DNA of 64,000 nucleotides. Origin: an uncultured Roseovarius sp. GTDB lineage: Bacteria > Pseudomonadota > Alphaproteobacteria > Rhodobacterales > Rhodobacteraceae. The position numbers and the translations under genes were made by a program. Below the pieces are notes generated by a model. That model saw only the letters and a list, made by a program, of their open reading frames with translations, ran no database searches and was not told the origin of the DNA. Of this stretch, positions 26,519-35,105 are shown in pieces. The stretch's first letter is position 1, and each line of letters opens with the position of its first letter. The stretch lies in the NCBI RefSeq assembly GCF_913057115.1, contig NZ_CAJXNN010000018.1, positions 1 to 64,000 on the forward strand, written 5' to 3'.

Positions 26519-29500
26519 AATCCTCGGCCAAATGTAAGCCTGACCCAAAGGAGGCCCCGCGCCGCGCCAAACGGCCCGCCAGGAAGCCGGCAAAACCGGA
26601 CTTCTCGAACCACCGGCCACCAAAACGCGAAACGGCCGATGTGATTGATTTATTCACGGGGCAGGCCCTGTCGCCCTACGAAGCCGCCTGCGAGGCGCTG
26701 AAACAGGCGATGGGCCGCGCCCCTCGCCGCCCCATTCCGCATCAGGATCAACTGGAAGATCACCTCGATGCGTCACTTGATCGTTTCGGGGCGGTCCTGT
26801 CGCAGGAAATCACTGGCCTTTTGCACGCCTTGGGGGCCGAGGCTGCGGTGCTTGGTGATCGCATGGCACTTTCACGCGAGAACGTCAGCTTCCAAACCCT
26901 TGCACACGAGGCCGCACATTTGCTGCAGGTCTCACAAGCCGCGCAATCACCGTCACCCGAGGTCGAGGCCGAGGCCGAAGCCCCACCCGACGGCCCGGTT
27001 GCCGAAACCCTCCCGCCCGACGTGCTGGCCTTTCGTAGCACGACCGATGCGCAGGACGAAGAGACCCTGCAAGACGCCGAAAGGCGCTTCCGCGCCCAAA
27101 ATGCCGCTGACGAGGCCAAGTCCGACCGTGCGCCCGAGCCCGATCAGAGCGCTGAGCAAACCTCGGACATCGCAGGGGCCAAACCAGACCAAGCCATGCA
27201 AGATGAAGCAGAGGGGAGCGAACAAGACGCCGAAGGTCAAGCCGCCGAGAACGCGGGCATAGAAAGCGACTTGCCGGACATGCCACCCGAGGCGGAAGAG
27301 GCGAAGAAAGCCTTGGAGGCATCCATCGCCGCGCTGGATGCCGCCGTGACGCCCGAGGCCTACATGCAGGCCTTCAAAGCCGCGCCGCCCAGCCTCAAGG
27401 CAAAAAAACAAGCTACGCTGGATGCTGACATCGCCGCCCTCGCCGCGGGCGAGGCCAAGGCCTTTTCAGACGAACAGCCCGACTTCGCGGCCAAGATGTC
27501 GGGGGATGAGGCCGACGCGCCCAAGGTCGACCCGGTCGCGGTGCCCCAGGCCGCTGACCCGGTTCTGGAGGATCAAACCCCGGCCCCGACGCCCGACCCC
27601 GAGATTACCGAGACGCAAACCGGCACCTCGGAAAACGTCAACGCGCATCTTGCCGACTGGGCCCCGCCCATGGCCGATCGCGTGGACCCCGAGCACGTCG
27701 CAGGCGCGATCTCCGAGGTCAAGACGACGGACAAGACCATCGAAACCTCTCCCGGTCCTGCGCCTGTGGTGCCGCGAGAAGGGGAGAGCGACCCGAAACG
27801 TGCCACCGACCAAAAGGCTGTGGCTGAGTCTGAAACCGCCGCTCGACAGGCTGAGGCGGCACAGGCCGTTCTGGATGGTCCTGGCCCCGAGCAGGTCGAG
27901 ATGCGCGAGGTCGAGGAAACCGTCACCTTGGAAATGGAGCAGCGGGAAACTGCGCTTGATGACATGGCGCAGGTCGAAGGCGCTGACCAATTCCTGTCGC
28001 GCGACCTGGATGCCGAAACCACAGCGCTTTTTGATGCCCATCACCAGACGGCCATGGAAGAAAGCCTGTCCGAGACCGACGCGGAAATGTCGGCCATGGT
28101 CACCGAACGCGATAGCAAGCGCGAGGCCGAGACATCCAAAGCGCGCGAGGACATGGCGGCTGCAGAGAAGGAGGCGAATGACAAGCAACAGGCCGAGGTC
28201 GGTGACGCCCGTCAAAAAATCCAGGATGAGCGGCAAGCCACCATGCAGGCCCAAGGGGCCGCCGTCGAGGAAATGAACGAAGAGGCACGCACCGAAAACG
28301 AGCGTGTCCAAGGCGAAATCAAATCGCGGGTCGAGCAGGACGAGGCCAAGATCGCCAAGGATTTCCAAGGCGCAGAACAGCAGGCCGAAACCAAGCTGCA
28401 AGATGCCGAGAAAGACGCCAAGGCCGAAAAGGAAAAGGCAGAGAAAGAAGCCGAAAGCAAAAGCTGGTGGGAACGCGCGGTCGATTGGGTCAGCGAGCAA
28501 CTTTCGAAACTGGGTGACTTGATTGGCAAGATATTCGATGCGGTGCGCGCGGGTATCAACAAGATTCTCGATGGTGTGAAGGCCATTGCTGTCAAGCTGA
28601 TCGACGCGGCGGCCAGCTTCATCAAGGGCGCGATCGAACTCTACGGTGAATTCCTGAAACTCGCCGTGAACCACATCGTCGGCTCGGTCTTCCCTGAACT
28701 GGCCGAAAAACTGAACGCCGTCATCGACGAAGGTGTGCGGCTGGCCAAGGCGGCCGTCGACAAGGTCGCCGAGGGCCTCAAGGCGGCCGTCAATGCGATT
28801 GTCGAGCTCTATAAAAAAGCGCTGAACGCGATCCTCGATTTCGTCGAAGGTGCGCTAAATACCGTGCTGGCCGTGGCGCAGGCCGCGCTTGCCGGTGACT
28901 GGTCCGAGGTCGCACGCCTCATTATTGAACCCATCCTGAAGATGCTGGGCATCAACAAGGATGACTTCTACGCCTTCTTTTCCAATGCCGCCGACGGGCT
29001 GATGAAGATCGTCAACGACCCTTTGGCGTTTCTTGGGCATTTGCTCGACACGGTGGTGGGCGGTTTCAAACTGTTCGGCCAGAACTTTGTCGATCACTTG
29101 ATCGGCGGCGTGATTGGCTGGCTCACCGGCGCATTGGGCGGTGACATCACCATGCCCAAGAAATGGGACCTCTGGGGAGTTCTCGATATCGCCCGGCAAA
29201 TCCTTGGCCTGACGCTGGACATGATGCGAAAGATTGCCGTTCGCATCATCGGCGAAGCCGCCGTCGAAAAGATCGAATTTTTCATCGATTACGCCAAGGA
29301 ACTGATCATAGGAGGCTGGGGCGCGTTCTTCGAAAAGATCAAGAGTGATCTCGGTGGGTTGTTCGAAATGGTCATGGGTGAGTTGACGACCTTCCTTGTC
29401 GAGAAGGTCGTAAAGGCCGGAATCGTCTGGCTGGCCAGCCTCATCAATCCCGCGGGGGCCTTGGTGAAACTGGTCCTGATGATCTGGGACTTTGTGATGT

Positions 29501-31776
29501 GGATGAAGGATAACCTCGCCCGCTTTGTCGATATTATCACCACCGTGGTCAATGGCATCGTCGATATCGCCAACGGCAAGATCGAGCCGGCCTCCAAGGC
29601 CATCGAACGGGTGTTGGGCAATCTTCTTGCGCCCGCGATCGACCTGATCGCACGTCTTATTGGACTGGGTAATGTCGCGGGCCGTGTCCGCAAGATCATT
29701 GAAAATGTCCGCAAGCGGATCGAGGACGCCATCGTCAAACTGATCCGCAAGGTACTTGCCAAGTTCACCGGCAAAGGTGGTGGCAAGACGTCTGGCAAGG
29801 ACGACAAGCCCGAGGCAGATGGAAAACTGATGACGCCCAGGCAATTCAAGGGCGCGGGCGAGACACACACGCTGTACCTTGAGGAAAAGGGAAAAGATGT
29901 GGTTCCCACAATGCGTTCCTCGCCGACGCCCGTGGAAACTTGGCTCAATGGCCTGAAGAAAGAGGATAACGTCAGGCCCTACATCAAGCGTGAAAACGAC
30001 AAGGCCCCGGACAACAAGAAACTCGATGACGAGGGCCTTGAAGAACAGGTCAAACGCCGCACCGACGCTATCGCCCCTTATATCGCCGATGCTCTGAAAG
30101 AGGTGGGCCAACTTGATAAGGAAGGCGAACAAGCCCAAGACACCGCCACAAAGAAACCCGAGAAGCTATCCAAGGAAAGGGCTGACGTCGACAAGGAAGC
30201 CAAGGAAACGGTCTCGGCCCTTGAGACGATCCTTGAACTGCTGGGCATCGACAGTCCGGGCGAAGAACTGATCGACATCTTCGAACCCGACATCGCGAGG
30301 ATCCATCCTGACTATCAGGCCGATGTGCGCAACAACATCCTCAAGGCGGCGATGAAGGATGCCACCCTCACCGACCAGATCCGCACCCAAACATGGGCCA
30401 AGGCGGCCCAGACCATCACCGCCAATCCGTCGCTTCTTCCTGCCGATTGGCTAAAGCCTCTACACGCGGATAATCACCTGCGTGACAACAATGCCTTCAT
30501 CAAAGCGATCTTCGACGAGCTCAAGGAAATGTCCGATAAGGCGCCGGAAGAGTTCAACGACAAATCCTACGATGACCTGTTTCCTGTCGCCGAATTGGAG
30601 AAGGCGAAAACAAGTTATTTTCAGTACTACCTGCTCAAGATTCTGACCACCGACATGGTCCGCGACCTCAACGAGAAGATGCTGGGGCCGCCTCCCGCAG
30701 ACTATTCCGCGTGGTTCTCGACGGCCTTCAAGGGGGCGCTGAAAGCTGCCCTCGTGAAATACGCCAACAAGGGTGAGAAAAACGAACCCGATCCTGAGTT
30801 CAAGAAAGCGGTGGCCGGATCACCCTTCAAAGAGGGCGGCGTATTTGAAACCGGCAAGTACAAGAATGAGACTTACGCCTTTGCAAACAGCAAGGCCGCC
30901 AGCAAGAAATCCCTCACTATCGTCGAGTTTTTCGACAAGACCTACACCGACAAATGGCAAGAGAATATCACCCACATGGCGGGTAGGGTTCGTGCCGCCG
31001 ATACCGGAAAGCACGAATGGATTCCCTCCTCGATGTCCGGTCAGGCCATGCAGGCCACGATAGAAATCCTCGGCAGCACGCCGCATAAATTCGGCGAGGC
31101 GGCACATGGGTTTGCCGATCTACTCTACCTCCAGCATTCCGTGCGCACAGATACGGCAGAGCTTGTCTTCTCTCCCGAGTGGGTCACTGCCGTGGGAAAG
31201 AAGGAAGAGGCCCCTCATTTATCGGCCAGGCATGCGCATGAGTACGGAAAGCGCCCGGATGAAGAACCGGCTCAATCCGAATGGCAAAGCTATTACCCGA
31301 ACGCGATGTTCAACAAGGATGTCCCGGTTCTGACGGGCCATGCCGGTGGCGTTTATTACCAGACCGCCGATGTTGATGGCAAAAAAATCAGCAATCTCGG
31401 CTACAAGGCAAGCCAGAGTGTCTCTCCACACTGGCACGGCAACAAATCCTCGGGCGGAGGGGTGTTTGGGCTGGCGCAGGAGTTGTTCTCGGGCACCGTC
31501 ACGCCAGACAAGGTCAAAACCTTTGCCGGCAAGACGGTGGGTTATTTCAACTACACGGTTCTGACTGAAGCCTCCGAGGCTTCGGCCTTGCAAAACACCG
31601 GCGCGGGTGAGCCGTTCCAACTCTATCAATTCACCATCTCCGGCATTCCCGACAACATGAACTTCAAAGCCTTGATCAACAAGTTGATCAAGCAATCGAC
31701 GGGCGCGCGCGACCGGCTTCAAAAGGATTTGGCCGAAATCATCGGCAGCTTCGACATCAAGGATTACAAGGGGTAA
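26515..31776 (+). CDS. giant DUF4157-like, coiled-coil, hydrophobic-helix protein (tape measure and/or cargo)
   Basis: This 1,753-residue protein is the largest in the window. Residues 1-60 are basic; about 85-140 resemble an eCIS-core (DUF4157) peptidase-like unit with HEAAHLLQ at 131-138. Residues 150-640 are Ala/Glu/Gln-rich, acidic and probably coiled-coil. After WW at 651-652 come some 430 residues of amphipathic and hydrophobic helices, the most hydrophobic about 967-998. A Gly/Lys linker (about 1087-1105) leads to a 650-residue soluble C-terminus with no recognised fold. No other gene in the locus could be the tape measure. Length and helices fit that role; the HExxH head and unique tail fit a delivered effector. 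Confidence 0.75.
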   Translation: MKSSAKCKPDPKEAPRRAKRPARKPAKPDFSNHRPPKRETADVIDLFTGQALSPYEAACEALKQAMGRAPRRPIPHQDQLEDHLDASLDRFGAVLSQEITGLLHALGAEAAVLGDRMALSRENVSFQTLAHEAAHLLQVSQAAQSPSPEVEAEAEAPPDGPVAETLPPDVLAFRSTTDAQDEETLQDAERRFRAQNAADEAKSDRAPEPDQSAEQTSDIAGAKPDQAMQDEAEGSEQDAEGQAAENAGIESDLPDMPPEAEEAKKALEASIAALDAAVTPEAYMQAFKAAPPSLKAKKQATLDADIAALAAGEAKAFSDEQPDFAAKMSGDEADAPKVDPVAVPQAADPVLEDQTPAPTPDPEITETQTGTSENVNAHLADWAPPMADRVDPEHVAGAISEVKTTDKTIETSPGPAPVVPREGESDPKRATDQKAVAESETAARQAEAAQAVLDGPGPEQVEMREVEETVTLEMEQRETALDDMAQVEGADQFLSRDLDAETTALFDAHHQTAMEESLSETDAEMSAMVTERDSKREAETSKAREDMAAAEKEANDKQQAEVGDARQKIQDERQATMQAQGAAVEEMNEEARTENERVQGEIKSRVEQDEAKIAKDFQGAEQQAETKLQDAEKDAKAEKEKAEKEAESKSWWERAVDWVSEQLSKLGDLIGKIFDAVRAGINKILDGVKAIAVKLIDAAASFIKGAIELYGEFLKLAVNHIVGSVFPELAEKLNAVIDEGVRLAKAAVDKVAEGLKAAVNAIVELYKKALNAILDFVEGALNTVLAVAQAALAGDWSEVARLIIEPILKMLGINKDDFYAFFSNAADGLMKIVNDPLAFLGHLLDTVVGGFKLFGQNFVDHLIGGVIGWLTGALGGDITMPKKWDLWGVLDIARQILGLTLDMMRKIAVRIIGEAAVEKIEFFIDYAKELIIGGWGAFFEKIKSDLGGLFEMVMGELTTFLVEKVVKAGIVWLASLINPAGALVKLVLMIWDFVMWMKDNLARFVDIITTVVNGIVDIANGKIEPASKAIERVLGNLLAPAIDLIARLIGLGNVAGRVRKIIENVRKRIEDAIVKLIRKVLAKFTGKGGGKTSGKDDKPEADGKLMTPRQFKGAGETHTLYLEEKGKDVVPTMRSSPTPVETWLNGLKKEDNVRPYIKRENDKAPDNKKLDDEGLEEQVKRRTDAIAPYIADALKEVGQLDKEGEQAQDTATKKPEKLSKERADVDKEAKETVSALETILELLGIDSPGEELIDIFEPDIARIHPDYQADVRNNILKAAMKDATLTDQIRTQTWAKAAQTITANPSLLPADWLKPLHADNHLRDNNAFIKAIFDELKEMSDKAPEEFNDKSYDDLFPVAELEKAKTSYFQYYLLKILTTDMVRDLNEKMLGPPPADYSAWFSTAFKGALKAALVKYANKGEKNEPDPEFKKAVAGSPFKEGGVFETGKYKNETYAFANSKAASKKSLTIVEFFDKTYTDKWQENITHMAGRVRAADTGKHEWIPSSMSGQAMQATIEILGSTPHKFGEAAHGFADLLYLQHSVRTDTAELVFSPEWVTAVGKKEEAPHLSARHAHEYGKRPDEEPAQSEWQSYYPNAMFNKDVPVLTGHAGGVYYQTADVDGKKISNLGYKASQSVSPHWHGNKSSGGGVFGLAQELFSGTVTPDKVKTFAGKTVGYFNYTVLTEASEASALQNTGAGEPFQLYQFTISGIPDNMNFKALINKLIKQSTGARDRLQKDLAEIIGSFDIKDYKG

Positions 31777-31781
31777 ATCGG

Positions 31782-32429
31782 ATGAGCAAACTTCCCGGAC
31801 TTCCCAAGGTGGCCAAGGCGGCCTTGGTCGTTTTCGACCCGCCCAACCCTGTGCCAACGGTCATTACCTTCCAGTATAATCCCGGCACGATAAGCCGTGA
31901 CATCAAGGCCAGTGCAGTCGAAGGCGGTGCGCGGTCTGACGCCTTCCGCCTCAAGGAGGCGCCGGTCGAAACCCTCAAGATGGACGCCCAGTTCGATGCG
32001 ACGGATAAGCTCGCCAAGGGCGATCCGCTGGTCGTCAAGGCCGGTATCTACCCGGAACTCGCCAGCTTCGAGATGCTGATCGCTCCCAAAAGCCAGACGG
32101 TCATAGCCAATACCGCCCTTCTGGCCACTGGCACGATTGAAATATTACCCGCCGCCGCCCCCTTTACAATTCTTGTTTGGGGGCAGCGCGTGCTGCCGGT
32201 GCGCGTCACCGGCTTTTCCATCAGCGAAGAGGCGTTTGACACCAACCTCAACCCGATCCGCGCCACGGTCAGCCTTGATTTCACCGTTCTAACCTACTCG
32301 GACCTGGAGCGCGCGCATCCCGGATACGCGATGTATCTGGGCCACCAGATCGTCAAGGAAACGCTGGGCTATCAGGCCCGCGGCACCAATGCCGCCTCCA
32401 TCCTCAGCCAGAAAATCAGCGCCAACTGA
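31782..32429 (+). CDS. eCIS tube-initiator protein (CIS_tube, Afp7-like N-terminal part)
   Basis: This 215-residue protein matches the contractile injection system tube family, which links the hub to the first tube ring. Diagnostic strands are KAALVVFDPPNPVPTVITFQ with YNPGTISRD, and VLPVRVTGFSISEEAFDTN followed by LNPIRATVSLDFTVL. In Afp7 this domain is fused to a LysM domain; here the LysM-like part is a separate gene 10 bp downstream. Confidence 0.85.
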   Translation: MSKLPGLPKVAKAALVVFDPPNPVPTVITFQYNPGTISRDIKASAVEGGARSDAFRLKEAPVETLKMDAQFDATDKLAKGDPLVVKAGIYPELASFEMLIAPKSQTVIANTALLATGTIEILPAAAPFTILVWGQRVLPVRVTGFSISEEAFDTNLNPIRATVSLDFTVLTYSDLERAHPGYAMYLGHQIVKETLGYQARGTNAASILSQKISAN

Positions 32430-32439
32430 AAGGGTTCAC

Positions 32440-32733
32440 ATGTTCAAGGATACAAGCCGTTACAACAACCGCCCACTCAAACTCCATACGAAGCCGAATG
32501 GAGAGCAGGTCAGCTACGTTGCGCGCCGCTTCCTACCCAAGCCCGAAAGCTTACAGACCGCTGGCTATCAGCTGGTTGGTCAATCTGACCGTCTGGATCA
32601 TGTAGCGCACCGCGCCTACGGCGACCCTGAACAATTCTGGCGCGTCGTGGATGCGACACTGGAATTCGATCCGCCGCGCCTGACCGACACGCCGGGGGCG
32701 AGGTTGCGTATTCCCATGGTCACACCGGAGTAA
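32440..32733 (+). CDS. LysM-like baseplate protein
   Basis: This 97-residue protein has a LysM/gp53-like core: GYQLVGQSDRLDHVAHRAYG, then DPEQFWRVVDATLEFDPPRL and GARLRIPM. In related systems such a domain clamps the tube initiator and hub, and it need not bind peptidoglycan. The ATG at 32440 follows GAAAGGG. A frame from 32389 would overlap the previous gene by 41 bp and is rejected. It lies 3 bp before the hub gene. Confidence 0.8.
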   Translation: MFKDTSRYNNRPLKLHTKPNGEQVSYVARRFLPKPESLQTAGYQLVGQSDRLDHVAHRAYGDPEQFWRVVDATLEFDPPRLTDTPGARLRIPMVTPE

Positions 32734-32736
32734 GCC

Positions 32737-33876
32737 ATGTTCGATGCGGTCGGTGTCAGGCTCAATCTGCTTATGGGTATCGGCGCGCCAACGCCGCCAC
32801 CTCCCTCTGTTATGGAGGCGCTCGACAACGTCGAGGTGGCGATCTCCGATCAAGAGCCTTCGGGCTTTTCCATGACCTTCAAACTGGGCCGCAGCAATGC
32901 AATGGCCGGAGAACTTCCGCTGCTCTCGCATCCCGCGATGCAGGCCGGATCTCGCGTCGTCATCACGGGCATTCTTGGCGTTCGTCCGCGCGTCTTGATG
33001 GATGGCATCGTGGAAGATGCCAAATCCGAACCGGGCGAGGGCAGTGAGGGGGGCAGCCTGACCCTGATGGGCCGCGACCTCACCGCCCTTTTTGACCAAA
33101 AAGAGGTTGTCGAGGAATTCCCCGGCATGGCCCCCGGTGACATCGCGCAAGCCATCATCGCGCGCTATGTGAGCCACGGGATCATCCCAGACGTGCGCCC
33201 GCCCCTTGCCGCCGATCGGGATGCCCCGGCCCAACGCACCCCGACACAGCGTGGCACGGACCTTGCCTATCTTAAGCAACTGGCCAAGGATTTCGACCAT
33301 GTCTTCGTGGTTGATCCCGGTCCAACTCCGCTGACGGCAAGGGCCTACTGGGGGCCGCCGCCTCGTTCCGGTACGGTGCAATCGGCGATCACCGTCGATA
33401 TGGGGCCTGAAAGCAATGCCACCGGCCTGAGTTTTGAAAACACCCCGTCGCAGGCAGCTTCGGTCGAAGGCGAAGTGCTTGACCGACAAACCGGCCAAAG
33501 CGTTCCGGTCACTTCGGCGGCTCCGACACGACCGCCGCTTTCGGCATCCCCGTCGCTGCTCAACCCGCTGACCTCAAGCACACGTATCCTGCGCCCGCAA
33601 CCGGGTCAAAGTGCCACCCAGGCCATGGCACAGGCCGCCGCCCAATCCGGCCAAACAAGCGATACCGTGAAAGTCACCGGCGAGTTGGACCTCGGGCGGT
33701 ATGGCCGCGTGCTCGAACCTCGCAAGCTGGTCGGACTGCGCGGCGCAGGCTTCCAGAACGATGGCTTTTATTATGTCCGCGACGTGGTTCACGCGATCAC
33801 CCGTGGAAAATGGACCCAAAGCTTTACGCTGGTGCGCGACGGCTTGGGCACGACAACCCCAACAGTGAGGCCCTGA
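32737..33876 (+). CDS. eCIS hub protein (gpD/gp27-like part of VgrG)
   Basis: This 379-residue protein resembles the N-terminal gp27-like half of VgrG and phage late-control protein D. It shows the first barrel (LDNVEVAISDQEPSGFSMTF, TGILGVRPRVLMDGIV), the swapped segment GRDLTALFDQKEVVEEFPGM and the second barrel (VTGELDLGRYGRVLEPRKLV). It should form the trimeric hub that matches tube symmetry to the spike. Afp8/VgrG carries hub and spike in one chain; here the spike follows as a separate gene one base later. Confidence 0.85.
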   Translation: MFDAVGVRLNLLMGIGAPTPPPPSVMEALDNVEVAISDQEPSGFSMTFKLGRSNAMAGELPLLSHPAMQAGSRVVITGILGVRPRVLMDGIVEDAKSEPGEGSEGGSLTLMGRDLTALFDQKEVVEEFPGMAPGDIAQAIIARYVSHGIIPDVRPPLAADRDAPAQRTPTQRGTDLAYLKQLAKDFDHVFVVDPGPTPLTARAYWGPPPRSGTVQSAITVDMGPESNATGLSFENTPSQAASVEGEVLDRQTGQSVPVTSAAPTRPPLSASPSLLNPLTSSTRILRPQPGQSATQAMAQAAAQSGQTSDTVKVTGELDLGRYGRVLEPRKLVGLRGAGFQNDGFYYVRDVVHAITRGKWTQSFTLVRDGLGTTTPTVRP

Positions 33877-33877
33877 C

Positions 33878-34417
33878 ATGTATGACAATGGCTACTCCGC
33901 CGGATCAAGAAACGAGGCCGCCTCCGCCGGGCCTGAAACGACAGGCAAATGGTATGGCAAGTACAAGGGCAAGGTCGTCGGCAATACCGATATGACAAAT
34001 TCGGGTCGCCTGAAAATCTCACTGCCGGATATCCTCAAAGACAAGGAACCCTGGGCCGATCCCTGTGTACCCTATGCTGCCTCCGACAAGAATGGGCTGT
34101 TCTTCATGCCTCCGACAGGCACCGCCGTCTGGATCGAGTTCGAAGGCGGCGATTTGAGCAAACCCATCTGGACGGGCTTCGCATGGGACGAGGGCAAAGC
34201 CCCAAGCGCCAACCCTGACGAGATGCTGATCAAGACCCCATCGGGCACGGTGAAATTCAACGCCTCAAAGTCCGGCGGGGATGTTGTGATCGAAACCGCG
34301 AAACTCTCGATAGTGTTGCGTGACGACACTGTGACGCTCACGGCATCCTCGACTTCCACAATCAAGATGCAGGGCGGCAGCACCGCGATAAACGGAAAGG
34401 GGCTTGAGGTGACGTGA
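33878..34417 (+). CDS. eCIS spike protein (gp5/gpV OB-fold plus beta-helix)
   Basis: This 179-residue protein provides the needle below the hub. The first half is a gp5/VgrG-type OB-fold (YKGKVVGNTDMTNSGRLKIS, DPCVPYAASDKNGLFFMPPT, GTAVWIEFEGGDLSKPIWTG). The second half (GTVKFNASKSGGDVVIETAK, then LSIVLRDDTVTLTASSTSTI) is a short repeating beta-strand run, as in trimeric beta-helix spikes. It is separated from the hub gene by one base and ends overlapping the PAAR gene by one base. Confidence 0.87.
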   Translation: MYDNGYSAGSRNEAASAGPETTGKWYGKYKGKVVGNTDMTNSGRLKISLPDILKDKEPWADPCVPYAASDKNGLFFMPPTGTAVWIEFEGGDLSKPIWTGFAWDEGKAPSANPDEMLIKTPSGTVKFNASKSGGDVVIETAKLSIVLRDDTVTLTASSTSTIKMQGGSTAINGKGLEVT

Positions 34418-34746
34418 TGGCGGATCACATCGTTCAAAAAAGCGCACTGGTCACCTGTGACCACCAAGGCCAAGGACAGCCACAACTCCTGACCAGTCGG
34501 GTCAAGATCGGCGGTGAACCCGCCGTTGTCGTCCCGCAATCCTACAGCGTCGTGGCCTGTCCGCTGACCACAAACGCCGGGCCTGCGCCCTGTGCCACCA
34601 TTACCTTCGCCAAGGGGACGACCCGCGTGAAAACCGTGGAAGGTGCGCTTTTGCTCAAAGGCTCCCAAGGCACCGCCATCGGCCCCTTGCCGGCCCAAGG
34701 CGGGGCCAGCATCAACGCCGTCCAAGACACGGTCAGCGCGGAATGA
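34417..34746 (+). CDS. PAAR-like spike tip protein
   Basis: This 109-residue protein is in the Afp10/PAAR position. It has strands alternating with glycine and proline (GPAPCATITFAKGTTRVKTV) and the DUF4280/PAAR-like spacing of Cys and Asn-Ala-Gly residues. PAAR proteins form the sharp metal-bound cone at the tip and may carry effectors. No effector extension is fused to it. The ATG at 34417 overlaps the spike stop (TGATG), and the gene ends in an ATGA overlap with gp25. Confidence 0.75.
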   Translation: MADHIVQKSALVTCDHQGQGQPQLLTSRVKIGGEPAVVVPQSYSVVACPLTTNAGPAPCATITFAKGTTRVKTVEGALLLKGSQGTAIGPLPAQGGASINAVQDTVSAE

Positions 34747-35105
34747 CTCATCTAGCCTTTCCATATCGCTTCGATGCACGCGGCCGCACTGCCGAGGTGG
34801 CCACTCACCATCAACATGTCGCGAACCTGGTTGAACAAACCCTGCTCACCGCGCCCGGTGAACGTGTCAATCGGCCGGATTTCGGCGCAGGGCTGTTGGA
34901 TATGGTGTTCGAGCCGGGATCGGACACCGTATCCGAGGCAACCGAGGCCCTTGTGCGGGCATCCCTGCAACGCTGGCTCCAGGACCTCGTGCGCATCGAC
35001 GACCTTAGGGTCATTTTCGAGGAAGGCACGCTTAGCGTGCGGCTGACCTATACCGTTCTGGAAACCGGCCAAAGCCTGACCCAAGACGTGAGGCGCGCGG
35101 TATGA
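34743..35105 (+). CDS. gp25-like baseplate wedge protein (Afp9-like)
   Basis: This 120-residue protein of the GPW/gp25 family forms the inner baseplate ring that triggers sheath polymerisation. It has the family core VANLVEQTLLTAPGERVNRP then DFGAGLLDMVFEP, plus the C-terminal strand LSVRLTYTVLETG. It is linked by ATGA overlaps to the PAAR gene before and the baseplate-J gene after it. Confidence 0.92.
   Translation: MTHLAFPYRFDARGRTAEVATHHQHVANLVEQTLLTAPGERVNRPDFGAGLLDMVFEPGSDTVSEATEALVRASLQRWLQDLVRIDDLRVIFEEGTLSVRLTYTVLETGQSLTQDVRRAV

Noticed and set aside
28855-30138. 427-codon minus-strand open frame inside the giant gene
   Set aside because: It mirrors the codon bias of the plus-strand helical region. 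No ribosome site and no motif.
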